A stretch of DNA of 64,000 bases from Smallanthus sonchifolius (GCA_023525975.1 CM042035.1:26214001-26278000), one strand, 5' to 3'; numbered from the stretch's first letter, positions 10,947 to 23,516 are shown. Program-made: numbers and translations. The notes: generated by a model from the sequence alone, not told the origin.

Positions 10947-11065
10947 GGTTGCGATCATACCAGCACTAAAGCATCGGATCCCATCAGAACTCCGCAGTTA
11001 AGCGTGCTTGGGTGAGAGTAGTACTAGGATGGGTGACCCCCTGAGAAGTCCTCGTGTTGCAACCC
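10947..11065 (+). rRNA. 5S rRNA gene, class C
   Basis: T28, T67, A98. Following spacer carries GAAGCGGATAAAG (G to C ahead of the TATA-like box), shared with the copy 5527 bp on. Next gene 506 bp on. Confidence 0.97.
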
Positions 11066-11452
11066 CTTTTTTAATTTATTTTTTTTACTCTAAACAACGT
11101 CATCCGTTGATTATTATGCAAGCGGACGTGGGTGTAACGAGTTTTTGTCAAAAAACGGTCAACGTACGTAAAGACCCGGGCGCGCGGGTCCGTGTCGGGG
11201 AACGCCCGATCGCGGGAGACACACGTTTAGACGTCGAGTGGAACACGTGTGTCTTCATATACTAGTCAATTATTCTTACGCCCCGGGTGAGCGTGGGAAT
11301 ATGTTTTGTACAAGGAAGTATAAGAACTAAACGCTCGCCGGCGGGTGACGCACGTGTTGACGTAAGGCGGAACGCGCGCGCAAGAGGAGAATGCAAGTAA
11401 AAATGAGTCATGTGTGGAAGCGGATAAAGTAATAGAATGAAAGAATTATTTC

Positions 11453-11571
11453 GGTTGCGATCATACCAGCACAAAAGCACCGGATCCCATCAGAACTCCG
11501 CAGTTAAGCGTGCTTGGGTGAGAGTAGTACTAGGATGGGTGACCCCCTGAGAAGTCCTCGTGTTGCAACCC
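11453..11571 (+). rRNA. 5S rRNA gene, class D
   Basis: A21, T67, A98. Unusual for class D here: followed by a long spacer, so the next gene is 506 bp on. Confidence 0.97.
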
Positions 11572-11958
11572 CTTTTTTAATTTATTTTTTTTACTCTAAA
11601 CAACGTCATCCGTTGATTATTATGCAAGCGGACGTGGGTGTAACGAGTTTTTGTCAAAAAACGGTCAACGTACGTAAAGACCCGGGCGCGCGGGTCCGTG
11701 TCGGGGAACGCCCGATCGCGGGAGACACACGTTTAGACGTCGAGTGGAACACGTGTGTCTTCATATACTAGTCAATTATTCTTACGCCCCGGGTGAGCGT
11801 GGGAATATGTTTTGTACAACGAAGTATAAGAACTAAACGCTCGCCGGCGGATGACGCACGTGTTGACGTAAGGCGGAACTCGCGCGCAAGAGGAGAATGC
11901 AAGTAAAAATGAGTCATGTGTGGAAGGGGATAAAGTAATAGAATGAAAGAATTATTTC

Positions 11959-12077
11959 GGTTGCGATCATACCAGCACAAAAGCACCGGATCCCATCAGA
12001 ACTCCGCAGTTAAGCGTGCTTGGGTGAGAGTAGTACTAGGATGGGTGACCCCCTGAGAAGTCCTCGTGTTGCAACCC
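11959..12077 (+). rRNA. 5S rRNA gene, class D
   Basis: A21, T67, A98. Short spacer with GTGGCCGTAACG, shared with the copy at 17486, and a private GCTAGTGG. Next gene 499 bp on. Confidence 0.97.
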
Positions 12078-12457
12078 CTTTTTTAATTTATTTTTTTTAC
12101 TCTAAACAACGTCATCCGTTGATTATTATGCTAGTGGCCGTAACGAGTTTTTGTCAAAAAACGGTCAACGTACGTAAAGACTCGGGCGCGCGGGTCCGTG
12201 TCGGGAACACCCGATCGCGGGAGACACACGTTTAGACGTCGAGTGGAACACGTGTGTCATCTTATACTAGTCAATTATTCTTACGCCTCGGGTGAGCGTG
12301 GGAATATGTTTTGTACAAGGAAGTATAAGAACTAAACGCTCGCCGGCGGATGACGCACGTGTTGACGTAAGGCGGAACTCGCGCGCAAGAGGAGAATGCA
12401 AGTAAAAATGAGTCATGTGTGGAAGGGGATAAAGTAATAGAATGAAAGAATTATTTC

Positions 12458-12576
12458 GGTTGCGATCATACCAGCACAAAAGCACCGGATCCCATCAGAA
12501 CTCCGCAGTTAAGCGTGCTTGGGTGAGAGTAGTACTAGGATGGGTGACCCCCTGAGAAGTCCTCGTGTTGCAACCC
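12458..12576 (+). rRNA. 5S rRNA gene, class D
   Basis: A21, T67, A98. Third class D gene in a row. Its spacer has CTCCCCGGCGGG, as after the gene at 5427. Next gene 499 bp on. Confidence 0.97.
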
Positions 12577-12956
12577 CTTTTTTAATTTATTTTTTTTACT
12601 CTAAACAACGTCATCCGTTGATTATTATGCAAGTGGGCGTAACGAGTTTTTGTCAAAAAACGGTCAACGTACGTAAAGACTCGGGCGCGCGGGTCCGTGT
12701 CGGGAACACCCGATCGCGGGAGACACACGTTTAGACGTCGAGTGGAACACGTGTGTCATCTTATACTAGTCAATTATTCTTACGCCTCGGGTGAGCGTGG
12801 GAATATGTTTTGTACAAGGAAGTATAAGAACTAAACGCTCCCCGGCGGGTGACGCACGTGTTGACGTAAGGCGGAAAGCGCGCGCAAGAGGAGAATGCAA
12901 GTAAAAATGAGTCATGTGTGGAAGGGGATAAAGTAATAGAATGAAAGAATTATTTT

Positions 12957-13075
12957 GGTTGCGATCATACCAGCACTAAAGCACCGGATCCCATCAGAAC
13001 TCCGCAGTTAAGCGTGCTCGGGCGAGAGTAGTACTAGGATGGGTGACCCCCTGGGAAGTCCTCTTGTTGCAACCC
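12957..13075 (+). rRNA. 5S rRNA gene, class A (C63), T at -1
   Basis: T108, T63C and T at -1: the duplicate of the copy at 5926. Next gene 506 bp on. Confidence 0.96.
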
Positions 13076-13462
13076 CTTTTTTAATTTATTTTTTTTACTC
13101 TAAACAACGTCATCCGTTGATTATTATGCAAGCGGACGTGGGTGTAACGAGTTTTTGTCAAAAAACGGTCAACGTACGTAAAGACTCGGGCGCGCGGGTC
13201 CGTGTCGGGGAACGCCCGATCGCGGGAGACACACGTTTAGACGTCGAGTGGAACACGTGTGTCTTCTTATACTAGTCAATTATTCTTACGCCTCGGGTGA
13301 GCGTGGGAATATGTTTTGAACAAGGAAGTATAAGAACTAAACGCTCGCCGGCGGGTGACGCACGTGTTGACGTAAGGTGGAACGCGCGCGCAAGAGGAGA
13401 ATGCAAGTAAAAATGAGTCATGTGTGGAAGGGGATAAAGTAATAGAATGAAAGAGTTATTTC

Positions 13463-13581
13463 GGTTGCGATCATACCAGCACTAAAGCACCGGATCCCAT
13501 CAGAACTTCGCAGTTAAGCGTGCTTGAGCGAGAGTAGTACTAGGATGGGTGACCCCCTGGGAAGTCCTCGTGTTGCAACCC
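13463..13581 (+). rRNA. 5S rRNA gene, class B
   Basis: T46, A65. Next gene 500 bp on. Confidence 0.97.
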
Positions 13582-13962
13582 CTTTTTTAATTTATTTTTT
13601 TTTACTCTAAACAACGTCATCCGTTGATTATTATGCAAGTGGGCGTAACGAGTTTTTGTCAAAAAACGGTCAACGTACGTAAAGACTCGGGCGAGCGGGT
13701 CCGTGTCGGGAACACCCGATCGCGGGAGACACACGTTTAGACGTCGAGTGGAACACGTGTGTCATCTTATACTAGTCAATTATTCTTACGCCTCGGGTGA
13801 GCGTGGGAATATGTTTTGTACAAGGAAGTATAAGAACTAAACGCTCGCCGGCGGGTGACGCACGTGTTGACGTAAGGCGGAACGCGCGCGCAAGAGGAGA
13901 ATGCAAGTAAAAATGAGTCATGTGTGGAAGGGGATAAAGTAATAGAATGAAAGAATTATTTC

Positions 13963-14081
13963 GGTTGCGATCATACCAGCACTAAAGCATCGGATCCCAT
14001 CAGAACTCCGCAGTTAAGCGTGCTTGGGTGAGAGTAGTACTAGGATGGGTGACCCCCTGAGAAGTCCTCGTGTTGCAACCC
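13963..14081 (+). rRNA. 5S rRNA gene, class C
   Basis: T28, T67, A98. Long spacer; next gene 506 bp on. Confidence 0.97.
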
Positions 14082-14468
14082 CTTTTTTAATTTATTTTTT
14101 TTACTCTAAACAACGTCATCCGTTGATTATTATGCAAGCGGACGTGGGTGTAACGAGTTTTTGTCAAAAAACGGTCAACGTACGTAAAGACCCGGGCGCG
14201 CGGGTCCGTGTCGGGGAACGCCCGATCGCGGGAGACACACGTTTAGACGTCGAGTGGAACACGTGTGTCTTCATATACTAGTCAATTATTCTTACGCCCC
14301 GGGTGAGCGTGGGAATATGTTTTGTACAACGAAGTATAAGAACTAAACGCTCGCCGGCGGATGACGCACGTGTTGACGTAAGGCGGAACTCGCGCGCAAG
14401 AGGAGAATGCAAGTAAAAATGAGTCATGTGTGGAAGGGGATAAAGTAATAGAATGAAAGAATTATTTC

Positions 14469-14587
14469 GGTTGCGATCATACCAGCACAAAAGCACCGGA
14501 TCCCATCAGAACTCCGCAGTTAAGCGTGCTTGGGTGAGAGTAGTACTAGGATGGGTGACCCCCTGAGAAGTCCTCGTGTTGCAACCC
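14469..14587 (+). rRNA. 5S rRNA gene, class D
   Basis: A21, T67, A98. Spacer has private GACACACATTTAG, which breaks the left arm of the inverted repeat. Next gene 499 bp on. Confidence 0.97.
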
Positions 14588-14967
14588 CTTTTTTAATTTA
14601 TTTTTTTTACTCTAAACAACGTCATCCGTTGATTATTATGCAAGTGGGCGTAACGAGTTTTTGTCAAAAAACGGTCAACGTACGTAAAGACTCGGGCGCG
14701 CGGGTCCGTGTCGGGAACACCCGATCGCGGGAGACACACATTTAGACGTCGAGTGGAACACGTGTGTCATCTTATACTAGTCAATTATTCTTACGCCTCG
14801 GGTGAGCGTGGGAATATGTTTTGTACAAGGAAGTATAAGAACTAAACGCTCGCCGGCGGATGACGCACGTGTTGACGTAAGGCGGAACTCGCGCGCAAGA
14901 GGAGAATGCAAGTAAAAATGAGTCATGTGTGGAAGGGGATAAAGTAATAGAATGAAAGAATTATTTC

Positions 14968-15086
14968 GGTTGCGATCATACCAGCACAAAAGCACCGGAT
15001 CCCATCAGAACTCCGCAGTTAAGCGTGCTTGGGTGAGAGTAGTACTAGGATGGGTGACCCCCTGAGAAGTCCTCGTGTTGCAACCC
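14968..15086 (+). rRNA. 5S rRNA gene, class D
   Basis: A21, T67, A98. Next gene 499 bp on. Confidence 0.97.
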
Positions 15087-15466
15087 CTTTTTTAATTTAT
15101 TTTTTTTACTCTAAACAACGTCATCCGTTGATTATTATGCAAGTGGGCGTAACGAGTTTTTGTCAAAAAACGGTCAACGTACGTAAAGACTCGGGCGCGC
15201 GGGTCCGTGTCGGGAACACCCGATCGCGGGAGACACACGTTTAGACGTCGAGTGGAACACGTGTGTCATCTTATACTAGTCAATTATTCTTACGCCTCGG
15301 GTGAGCGTGGGAATATGTTTTGTACAAGGAAGTATAAGAACTAAACGCTCGCCGGCGGGTGACGCACGTGTTGACGTAAGGCGGAAAGCGCGCGCAAGAG
15401 GAGAATGCAAGTAAAAATGAGTCATGTGTGGAAGGGGATAAAGTAATAGAATGAAAGAATTATTTT

Positions 15467-15585
15467 GGTTGCGATCATACCAGCACTAAAGCACCGGATC
15501 CCATCAGAACTCCGCAGTTAAGCGTGCTTGGGCGAGAGTAGTACTAGGATGGGTGACCCCCTGGGAAGTCCTCTTGTTGCAACCC
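15467..15585 (+). rRNA. 5S rRNA gene, class A, T at -1
   Basis: T108, T at -1. Spacer has private CATCTGTTG and an extra T (TTTTTGTTCAAAAAA), giving 507 bp to the next gene. Confidence 0.97.
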
Positions 15586-15973
15586 CTTTTTTAATTTATT
15601 TTTTTTACTCTAAACAACGTCATCTGTTGATTATTATGCAAGCGGACGTGGGTGTAACGAGTTTTTGTTCAAAAAACGGTCAACGTACGTAAAGACTCGG
15701 GCGCGCGGGTCCGTGTCGGGGAACGCCCGATCGCGGGAGACACACGTTTAGACGTCGAGTGGAACACGTGTGTCTTCTTATACTAGTCAATTATTCTTAC
15801 GCCTCGGGTGAGCGTGGGAATATGTTTTGAACAAGGAAGTATAAGAACTAAACGCTCGCCGGCGGGTGACGCACGTGTTGACGTAAGGTGGAACGCGCGC
15901 GCAAGAGGAGAATGCAAGTAAAAATGAGTCATGTGTGGAAGGGGATAAAGTAATAGAATGAAAGAGTTATTTC

Positions 15974-16092
15974 GGTTGCGATCATACCAGCACTAAAGCA
16001 CCGGATCCCATCAGAACTTCGCAGTTAAGCGTGCTTGAGCGAGAGTAGTACTAGGATGGGTGACCCCCTGGGAAGTCCTCGTGTTGCAACCC
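15974..16092 (+). rRNA. 5S rRNA gene, class B
   Basis: T46, A65. Next gene 500 bp on. Confidence 0.97.
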
Positions 16093-16473
16093 CTTTTTTA
16101 ATTTATTTTTTTTTACTCTAAACAACGTCATCCGTTGATTATTATGCAAGTGGGCGTAACGAGTTTTTGTCAAAAAACGGTCAACGTACGTAAAGACTCG
16201 GGCGAGCGGGTCCGTGTCGGGAACACCCGATCGCGGGAGACACACGTTTAGACGTCGAGTGGAACACGTGTGTCATCTTATACTAGTCAATTATTCTTAC
16301 GCCTCGGGTGAGCGTGGGAATATGTTTTGTACAAGGAAGTATAAGAACTAAACGCTCGCCGGCGGGTGACGCACGTGTTGACGTAAGGCGGAACGCGCGC
16401 GCAAGAGGAGAATGCAAGTAAAAATGAGTCATGTGTGGAAGGGGATAAAGTAATAGAATGAAAGAATTATTTC

Positions 16474-16592
16474 GGTTGCGATCATACCAGCACTAAAGCA
16501 TCGGATCCCATCAGAACTCCGCAGTTAAGCGTGCTTGGGTGAGAGTAGTACTAGGATGGGTGACCCCCTGAGAAGTCCTCGTGTTGCAACCC
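16474..16592 (+). rRNA. 5S rRNA gene, class C
   Basis: T28, T67, A98. Spacer has GAAGCGGATAAAG as after the gene at 10947, plus private GCGTTGGAATATG. Next gene 506 bp on. Confidence 0.97.
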
Positions 16593-16979
16593 CTTTTTTA
16601 ATTTATTTTTTTTACTCTAAACAACGTCATCCGTTGATTATTATGCAAGCGGACGTGGGTGTAACGAGTTTTTGTCAAAAAACGGTCAACGTACGTAAAG
16701 ACCCGGGCGCGCGGGTCCGTGTCGGGGAACGCCCGATCGCGGGAGACACACGTTTAGACGTCGAGTGGAACACGTGTGTCTTCATATACTAGTCAATTAT
16801 TCTTACGCCCCGGGTGAGCGTTGGAATATGTTTTGTACAAGGAAGTATAAGAACTAAACGCTCGCCGGCGGGTGACGCACGTGTTGACGTAAGGCGGAAC
16901 GCGCGCGCAAGAGGAGAATGCAAGTAAAAATGAGTCATGTGTGGAAGCGGATAAAGTAATAGAATGAAAGAATTATTTC

Positions 16980-17098
16980 GGTTGCGATCATACCAGCACA
17001 AAAGCACCGGATCCCATCAGAACTCCGCAGTTAAGCGTGCTTGGGTGAGAGTAGTACTAGGATGGGTGACCCCCTGAGAAGTCCTCGTGTTGCAACCC
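16980..17098 (+). rRNA. 5S rRNA gene, class D
   Basis: A21, T67, A98, followed by a long spacer, as at 11453. Next gene 506 bp on. Confidence 0.97.
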
Positions 17099-17485
17099 CT
17101 TTTTTAATTTATTTTTTTTACTCTAAACAACGTCATCCGTTGATTATTATGCAAGCGGACGTGGGTGTAACGAGTTTTTGTCAAAAAACGGTCAACGTAC
17201 GTAAAGACCCGGGCGCGCGGGTCCGTGTCGGGGAACGCCCGATCGCGGGAGACACACGTTTAGACGTCGAGTGGAACACGTGTGTCTTCATATACTAGTC
17301 AATTATTCTTACGCCCCGGGTGAGCGTGGGAATATGTTTTGTACAACGAAGTATAAGAACTAAACGCTCGCCGGCGGATGACGCACGTGTTGACGTAAGG
17401 CGGAACTCGCGCGCAAGAGGAGAATGCAAGTAAAAATGAGTCATGTGTGGAAGGGGATAAAGTAATAGAATGAAAGAATTATTTC

Positions 17486-17604
17486 GGTTGCGATCATACC
17501 AGCACAAAAGCACCGGATCCCATCAGAACTCCGCAGTTAAGCGTGCTTGGGTGAGAGTAGTACTAGGATGGGTGACCCCCTGAGAAGTCCTCGTGTTGCA
17601 ACCC
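17486..17604 (+). rRNA. 5S rRNA gene, class D
   Basis: A21, T67, A98. Spacer has GTGGCCGTAACG, matching the copy at 11959. Next gene 499 bp on. Confidence 0.97.
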
Positions 17605-17984
17605 CTTTTTTAATTTATTTTTTTTACTCTAAACAACGTCATCCGTTGATTATTATGCAAGTGGCCGTAACGAGTTTTTGTCAAAAAACGGTCAACGTAC
17701 GTAAAGACTCGGGCGCGCGGGTCCGTGTCGGGAACACCCGATCGCGGGAGACACACGTTTAGACGTCGAGTGGAACACGTGTGTCATCTTATACTAGTCA
17801 ATTATTCTTACGCCTCGGGTGAGCGTGGGAATATGTTTTGTACAAGGAAGTATAAGAACTAAACGCTCGCCGGCGGATGACGCACGTGTTGACGTAAGGC
17901 GGAACTCGCGCGCAAGAGGAGAATGCAAGTAAAAATGAGTCATGTGTGGAAGGGGATAAAGTAATAGAATGAAAGAATTATTTC

Positions 17985-18103
17985 GGTTGCGATCATACCA
18001 GCACAAAAGCACCGGATCCCATCAGAACTCCGCAGTTAAGCGTGCTTGGGTGAGAGTAGTACTAGGATGGGTGACCCCCTGAGAAGTCCTCGTGTTGCAA
18101 CCC
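17985..18103 (+). rRNA. 5S rRNA gene, class D
   Basis: A21, T67, A98. Last class D gene before a stretch of about 6 kb with only classes A and B. Next gene 499 bp on. Confidence 0.97.
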
Positions 18104-18483
18104 CTTTTTTAATTTATTTTTTTTACTCTAAACAACGTCATCCGTTGATTATTATGCAAGTGGGCGTAACGAGTTTTTGTCAAAAAACGGTCAACGTACG
18201 TAAAGACTCGGGCGCGCGGGTCCGTGTCGGGAACACCCGATCGCGGGAGACACACGTTTAGACGTCGAGTGGAACACGTGTGTCATCTTATACTAGTCAA
18301 TTATTCTTACGCCTCGGGTGAGCGTGGGAATATGTTTTGTACAAGGAAGTATAAGAACTAAACGCTCGCCGGCGGGTGACGCACGTGTTGACGTAAGGCG
18401 GAAAGCGCGCGCAAGAGGAGAATGCAAGTAAAAATGAGTCATGTGTGGAAGGGGATAAAGTAATAGAATGAAAGAATTATTTT

Positions 18484-18602
18484 GGTTGCGATCATACCAG
18501 CACTAAAGCACCGGATCCCATCAGAACTCCGCAGTTAAGCGTGCTTGGGCGAGAGTAGTACTAGGATGGGTGACCCCCTGGGAAGTCCTCTTGTTGCAAC
18601 CC
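18484..18602 (+). rRNA. 5S rRNA gene, class A, T at -1
   Basis: T108, T at -1. Spacer has private ACGCATCGGG and AGAGAAGAATG. Next gene 506 bp on. Confidence 0.97.
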
Positions 18603-18989
18603 CTTTTTTAATTTATTTTTTTTACTCTAAACAACGTCATCCGTTGATTATTATGCAAGCGGACGTGGGTGTAACGAGTTTTTGTCAAAAAACGGTCAAC
18701 GTACGTAAAGACTCGGGCGCGCGGGTCCGTGTCGGGGAACGCCCGATCGCGGGAGACACACGTTTAGACGTCGAGTGGAACACGTGTGTCTTCTTATACT
18801 AGTCAATTATTCTTACGCATCGGGTGAGCGTGGGAATATGTTTTGAACAAGGAAGTATAAGAACTAAACGCTCGCCGGCGGGTGACGCACGTGTTGACGT
18901 AAGGTGGAACGCGCGCGCAAGAGAAGAATGCAAGTAAAAATGAGTCATGTGTGGAAGGGGATAAAGTAATAGAATGAAAGAGTTATTTC

Positions 18990-19108
18990 GGTTGCGATCA
19001 TACCAGCACTAAAGCACCGGATCCCATCAGAACTTCGCAGTTAAGCGTGCTTGAGCGAGAGTAGTACTAGGATGGGTGACCCCCTGGGAAGTCCTCGTGT
19101 TGCAACCC
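18990..19108 (+). rRNA. 5S rRNA gene, class B
   Basis: T46, A65. Hybrid spacer: short middle but GGGAACGCCCG, GTACGAAAAG and GTGTGTTTTCTT, shared with the spacers after 31574 and 36610. Next gene 500 bp on. Confidence 0.97.
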
Positions 19109-19489
19109 CTTTTTTAATTTATTTTTTTTTACTCTAAACAACGTCATCCGTTGATTATTATGCAAGTGGGCGTAACGAGTTTTTGTCAAAAAACGGTCAA
19201 CGTACGAAAAGACTCGGGCGCGCGGGTCCGTGTCGGGAACGCCCGATCGCGGGAGACACACGTTTAGACGTCGAGTGGAACACGTGTGTTTTCTTATACT
19301 AGTCAATTATTCTTACGCCTCGGGTGAGCGTGGGAATATGTTTTGAACAAGGAAGTATAAGAACTAAACGCTCGCCGGCGGGTGACGCACGTGTTGACGT
19401 AAGGTGGAACGCGCGCGCAAGAGGAGAATGCAAGTAAAAATGAGTCATGTGTGGAAGGGGATAAAGTAATAGAATGAAAGAGTTATTTC

Positions 19490-19608
19490 GGTTGCGATCA
19501 TACCAGCACTAAAGCACCGGATCCCATCAGAACTTCGCAGTTAAGCGTGCTTGAGCGAGAGTAGTACTAGGATGGGTGACCCTCTGGGAAGTCCTCGTGT
19601 TGCAACCC
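19490..19608 (+). rRNA. 5S rRNA gene, class B (T94)
   Basis: T46, A65 and C94T (GACCCTCTGGG) at the end of box C. Next gene 500 bp on. Confidence 0.96.
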
Positions 19609-19989
19609 CTTTTTTAATTTATTTTTTTTTACTCTAAACAACGTCATCCGTTGATTATTATGCAAGTGGGCGTAACGAGTTTTTGTCAAAAAACGGTCAA
19701 CGTACGTAAAGACTCGGGCGAGCGGGTCCGTGTCGGGAACACCCGATCGCGGGAGACACACGTTTAGACGTCGAGTGGAACACGTGTGTCATCTTATACT
19801 AGTCAATTATTCTTACGCCTCGGGTGAGCGTGGGAATATGTTTTGTACAAGGAAGTATAAGAACTAAACGCTCGCCGGCGGGTGACGCACGTGTTGACGT
19901 AAGGCGGAACGCGCGCGCAAGAGGAGAATGCAAGTAAAAATGAGTCATGTGTGGAAGGGGATAAAGTAATAGAATGAAAGAATTATTTC

Positions 19990-20108
19990 GGTTGCGATCA
20001 TACCAGCACTAAAGCACCGGATCCCATCAGAACTCCGCAGTTAAGCGTGCTTGGGCGAGAGTAGTACTAGGATGGGTGACCCCCTGGGAAGTCCTCTTGT
20101 TGCAACCC
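19990..20108 (+). rRNA. 5S rRNA gene, class A
   Basis: T108 with C at -1. Spacer has private CCGTGACGGGG and CTCGCCTGCGGG. Next gene 506 bp on. Confidence 0.97.
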
Positions 20109-20495
20109 CTTTTTTAATTTATTTTTTTTACTCTAAACAACGTCATCCGTTGATTATTATGCAAGCGGACGTGGGTGTAACGAGTTTTTGTCAAAAAACG
20201 GTCAACGTACGTAAAGACTCGGGCGCGCGGGTCCGTGACGGGGAACGCCCGATCGCGGGAGACACACGTTTAGACGTCGAGTGGAACACGTGTGTCTTCT
20301 TATACTAGTCAATTATTCTTACGCCTCGGGTGAGCGTGGGAATATGTTTTGAACAAGGAAGTATAAGAACTAAACGCTCGCCTGCGGGTGACGCACGTGT
20401 TGACGTAAGGTGGAACGCGCGCGCAAGAGGAGAATGCAAGTAAAAATGAGTCATGTGTGGAAGGGGATAAAGTAATAGAATGAAAGAGTTATTTC

Positions 20496-20614
20496 GGTTG
20501 CGATCATACCAGCACTAAAGCACCGGATCCCATCAGAACTTCGCAGTTAAGCGTGCTTGAGCGAGAGTAGTACTAGGATGGGTGACCCCCTGGGAAGTCC
20601 TCGTGTTGCAACCC
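20496..20614 (+). rRNA. 5S rRNA gene, class B
   Basis: T46, A65. Spacer has AACATCATCC and GTACGAAAAG, plus private TAGAGGTCGAG. Next gene 500 bp on. Confidence 0.97.
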
Positions 20615-20995
20615 CTTTTTTAATTTATTTTTTTTTACTCTAAACAACATCATCCGTTGATTATTATGCAAGTGGGCGTAACGAGTTTTTGTCAAAAAAC
20701 GGTCAACGTACGAAAAGACTCGGGCGCGCGGGTCCGTGTCGGGAACACCCGATCGCGGGAGACACACGTTTAGAGGTCGAGTGGAACACGTGTGTCATCT
20801 TATACTAGTCAATTATTCTTACGCCTCGGGTGAGCGTGGGAATATGTTTTGTACAAGGAAGTATAAGAACTAAACGCTCGCCGGCGGGTGACGCACGTGT
20901 TGACGTAAGGCGGAACGCGCGCGCAAGAGGAGAATGCAAGTAAAAATGAGTCATGTGTGGAAGGGGATAAAGTAATAGAATGAAAGAATTATTTC

Positions 20996-21114
20996 GGTTG
21001 CGATCATACCAGCACTAAAGCACCGGATCCCATCAGAACTCCGCAGTTAAGTGTGCTTGGGCGAGAGTAGTACTAGGATGGGTGACCCCCTGGGAAGTCC
21101 TCTTGTTGCAACCC
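20996..21114 (+). rRNA. 5S rRNA gene, class A (T57)
   Basis: T108 and T57. Seven-A run in the spacer. First of an A-B dimer repeated three times. Next gene 507 bp on. Confidence 0.97.
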
Positions 21115-21502
21115 CTTTTTTAATTTATTTTTTTTACTCTAAACAACGTCATCCGTTGATTATTATGCAAGCGGACGTGGGTGTAACGAGTTTTTGTCAA
21201 AAAAACGGTCAACGTACGTAAAGACTCGGGCGCGCGGGTCCGTGTCGGGGAACGCCCGATCGCGGGAGACACACGTTTAGACGTCGAGTGGAACACGTGT
21301 GTCTTCTTATACTAGTCAATTATTCTTACGCCTCGGGTGAGCGTGGGAATATGTTTTGAACAAGGAAGTATAAGAACTAAACGCTCGCCGGCGGGTGACG
21401 CACGTGTTGACGTAAGGTGGAACGCGCGCGCAAGAGGAGAATGCAAGTAAAAATGAGTCATGTGTGGAAGGGGATAAAGTAATAGAATGAAAGAGTTATT
21501 TC

Positions 21503-21621
21503 GGTTGCGATCATACCAGCACTAAAGCACCGGATCCCATCAGAACTTCGCAGTTAAGCGTGCTTGAGCGAGAGTAGTACTAGGATGGGTGACCCCCTGG
21601 GAAGTCCTCGTGTTGCAACCC
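21503..21621 (+). rRNA. 5S rRNA gene, class B
   Basis: T46, A65. Next gene 500 bp on. Confidence 0.97.
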
Positions 21622-22002
21622 CTTTTTTAATTTATTTTTTTTTACTCTAAACAACGTCATCCGTTGATTATTATGCAAGTGGGCGTAACGAGTTTTTGTC
21701 AAAAAACGGTCAACGTACGTAAAGACTCGGGCGAGCGGGTCCGTGTCGGGAACACCCGATCGCGGGAGACACACGTTTAGACGTCGAGTGGAACACGTGT
21801 GTCATCTTATACTAGTCAATTATTCTTACGCCTCGGGTGAGCGTGGGAATATGTTTTGTACAAGGAAGTATAAGAACTAAACGCTCGCCGGCGGGTGACG
21901 CACGTGTTGACGTAAGGCGGAACGCGCGCGCAAGAGGAGAATGCAAGTAAAAATGAGTCATGTGTGGAAGGGGATAAAGTAATAGAATGAAAGAATTATT
22001 TC

Positions 22003-22121
22003 GGTTGCGATCATACCAGCACTAAAGCACCGGATCCCATCAGAACTCCGCAGTTAAGTGTGGTTGGGCGAGAGTAGTACTAGGATGGGTGACCCCCTGG
22101 GAAGTCCTCTTGTTGCAACCC
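22003..22121 (+). rRNA. 5S rRNA gene, class A (T57, G61)
   Basis: T108, T57 and C61G. G61 faces G17 in helix II, so a central pair is broken, and box A is altered at two sites. Probably a poor or dead copy. Next gene 507 bp on. Confidence 0.94.
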
Positions 22122-22509
22122 CTTTTTTAATTTATTTTTTTTACTCTAAACAACGTCATCCGTTGATTATTATGCAAGCGGACGTGGGTGTAACGAGTTT
22201 TTGTCAAAAAAACGGTCAACGTACGTAAAGACTCGGGCGCGCGGGTCCGTGTCGGGGAACGCCCGATCGCGGGAGACACACGTTTAGACGTCGAGTGGAA
22301 CACGTGTGTCTTCTTATACTAGTCAATTATTCTTACGCCTCGGGTGAGCGTGGGAATATGTTTTGAACAAGGAAGTATAAGAACTAAACGCTCGCCGGCG
22401 GGTGACGCACGTGTTGACGTAAGGTGGAACGCGCGCGCAAGAGGAGAATGCAAGTAAAAATGAGTCATGTGTGGAAGGGGATAAAGTAATAGAATGAAAG
22501 AGTTATTTC

Positions 22510-22628
22510 GGTTGCGATCATACCAGCACTAAAGCACCGGATCCCATCAGAACTTCGCAGTTAAGCGTGCTTGAGCGAGAGTAGTACTAGGATGGGTGAC
22601 CCCCTGGGAAGTCCTCGTGTTGCAACCC
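22510..22628 (+). rRNA. 5S rRNA gene, class B
   Basis: T46, A65. Next gene 500 bp on. Confidence 0.97.
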
Positions 22629-23009
22629 CTTTTTTAATTTATTTTTTTTTACTCTAAACAACGTCATCCGTTGATTATTATGCAAGTGGGCGTAACGAGT
22701 TTTTGTCAAAAAACGGTCAACGTACGTAAAGACTCGGGCGAGCGGGTCCGTGTCGGGAACACCCGATCGCGGGAGACACACGTTTAGACGTCGAGTGGAA
22801 CACGTGTGTCATCTTATACTAGTCAATTATTCTTACGCCTCGGGTGAGCGTGGGAATATGTTTTGTACAAGGAAGTATAAGAACTAAACGCTCGCCGGCG
22901 GGTGACGCACGTGTTGACGTAAGGCGGAACGCGCGCGCAAGAGGAGAATGCAAGTAAAAATGAGTCATGTGTGGAAGGGGATAAAGTAATAGAATGAAAG
23001 AATTATTTC

Positions 23010-23128
23010 GGTTGCGATCATACCAGCACTAAAGCACCGGATCCCATCAGAACTCCGCAGTTAAGTGTGGTTGGGCGAGAGTAGTACTAGGATGGGTGAC
23101 CCCCTGGGAAGTCCTCTTGTTGCAACCC
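23010..23128 (+). rRNA. 5S rRNA gene, class A (T57, G61)
   Basis: T108, T57, C61G; 1007 bp after the identical variant at 22003. Next gene 507 bp on. Confidence 0.94.
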
Positions 23129-23516
23129 CTTTTTTAATTTATTTTTTTTACTCTAAACAACGTCATCCGTTGATTATTATGCAAGCGGACGTGGGTGTAA
23201 CGAGTTTTTGTCAAAAAAACGGTCAACGTACGTAAAGACTCGGGCGCGCGGGTCCGTGTCGGGGAACGCCCGATCGCGGGAGACACACGTTTAGACGTCG
23301 AGTGGAACACGTGTGTCTTCTTATACTAGTCAATTATTCTTACGCCTCGGGTGAGCGTGGGAATATGTTTTGAACAAGGAAGTATAAGAACTAAACGCTC
23401 GCCGGCGGGTGACGCACGTGTTGACGTAAGGTGGAACGCGCGCGCAAGAGGAGAATGCAAGTAAAAATGAGTCATGTGTGGAAGGGGATAAAGTAATAGA
23501 ATGAAAGAGTTATTTC

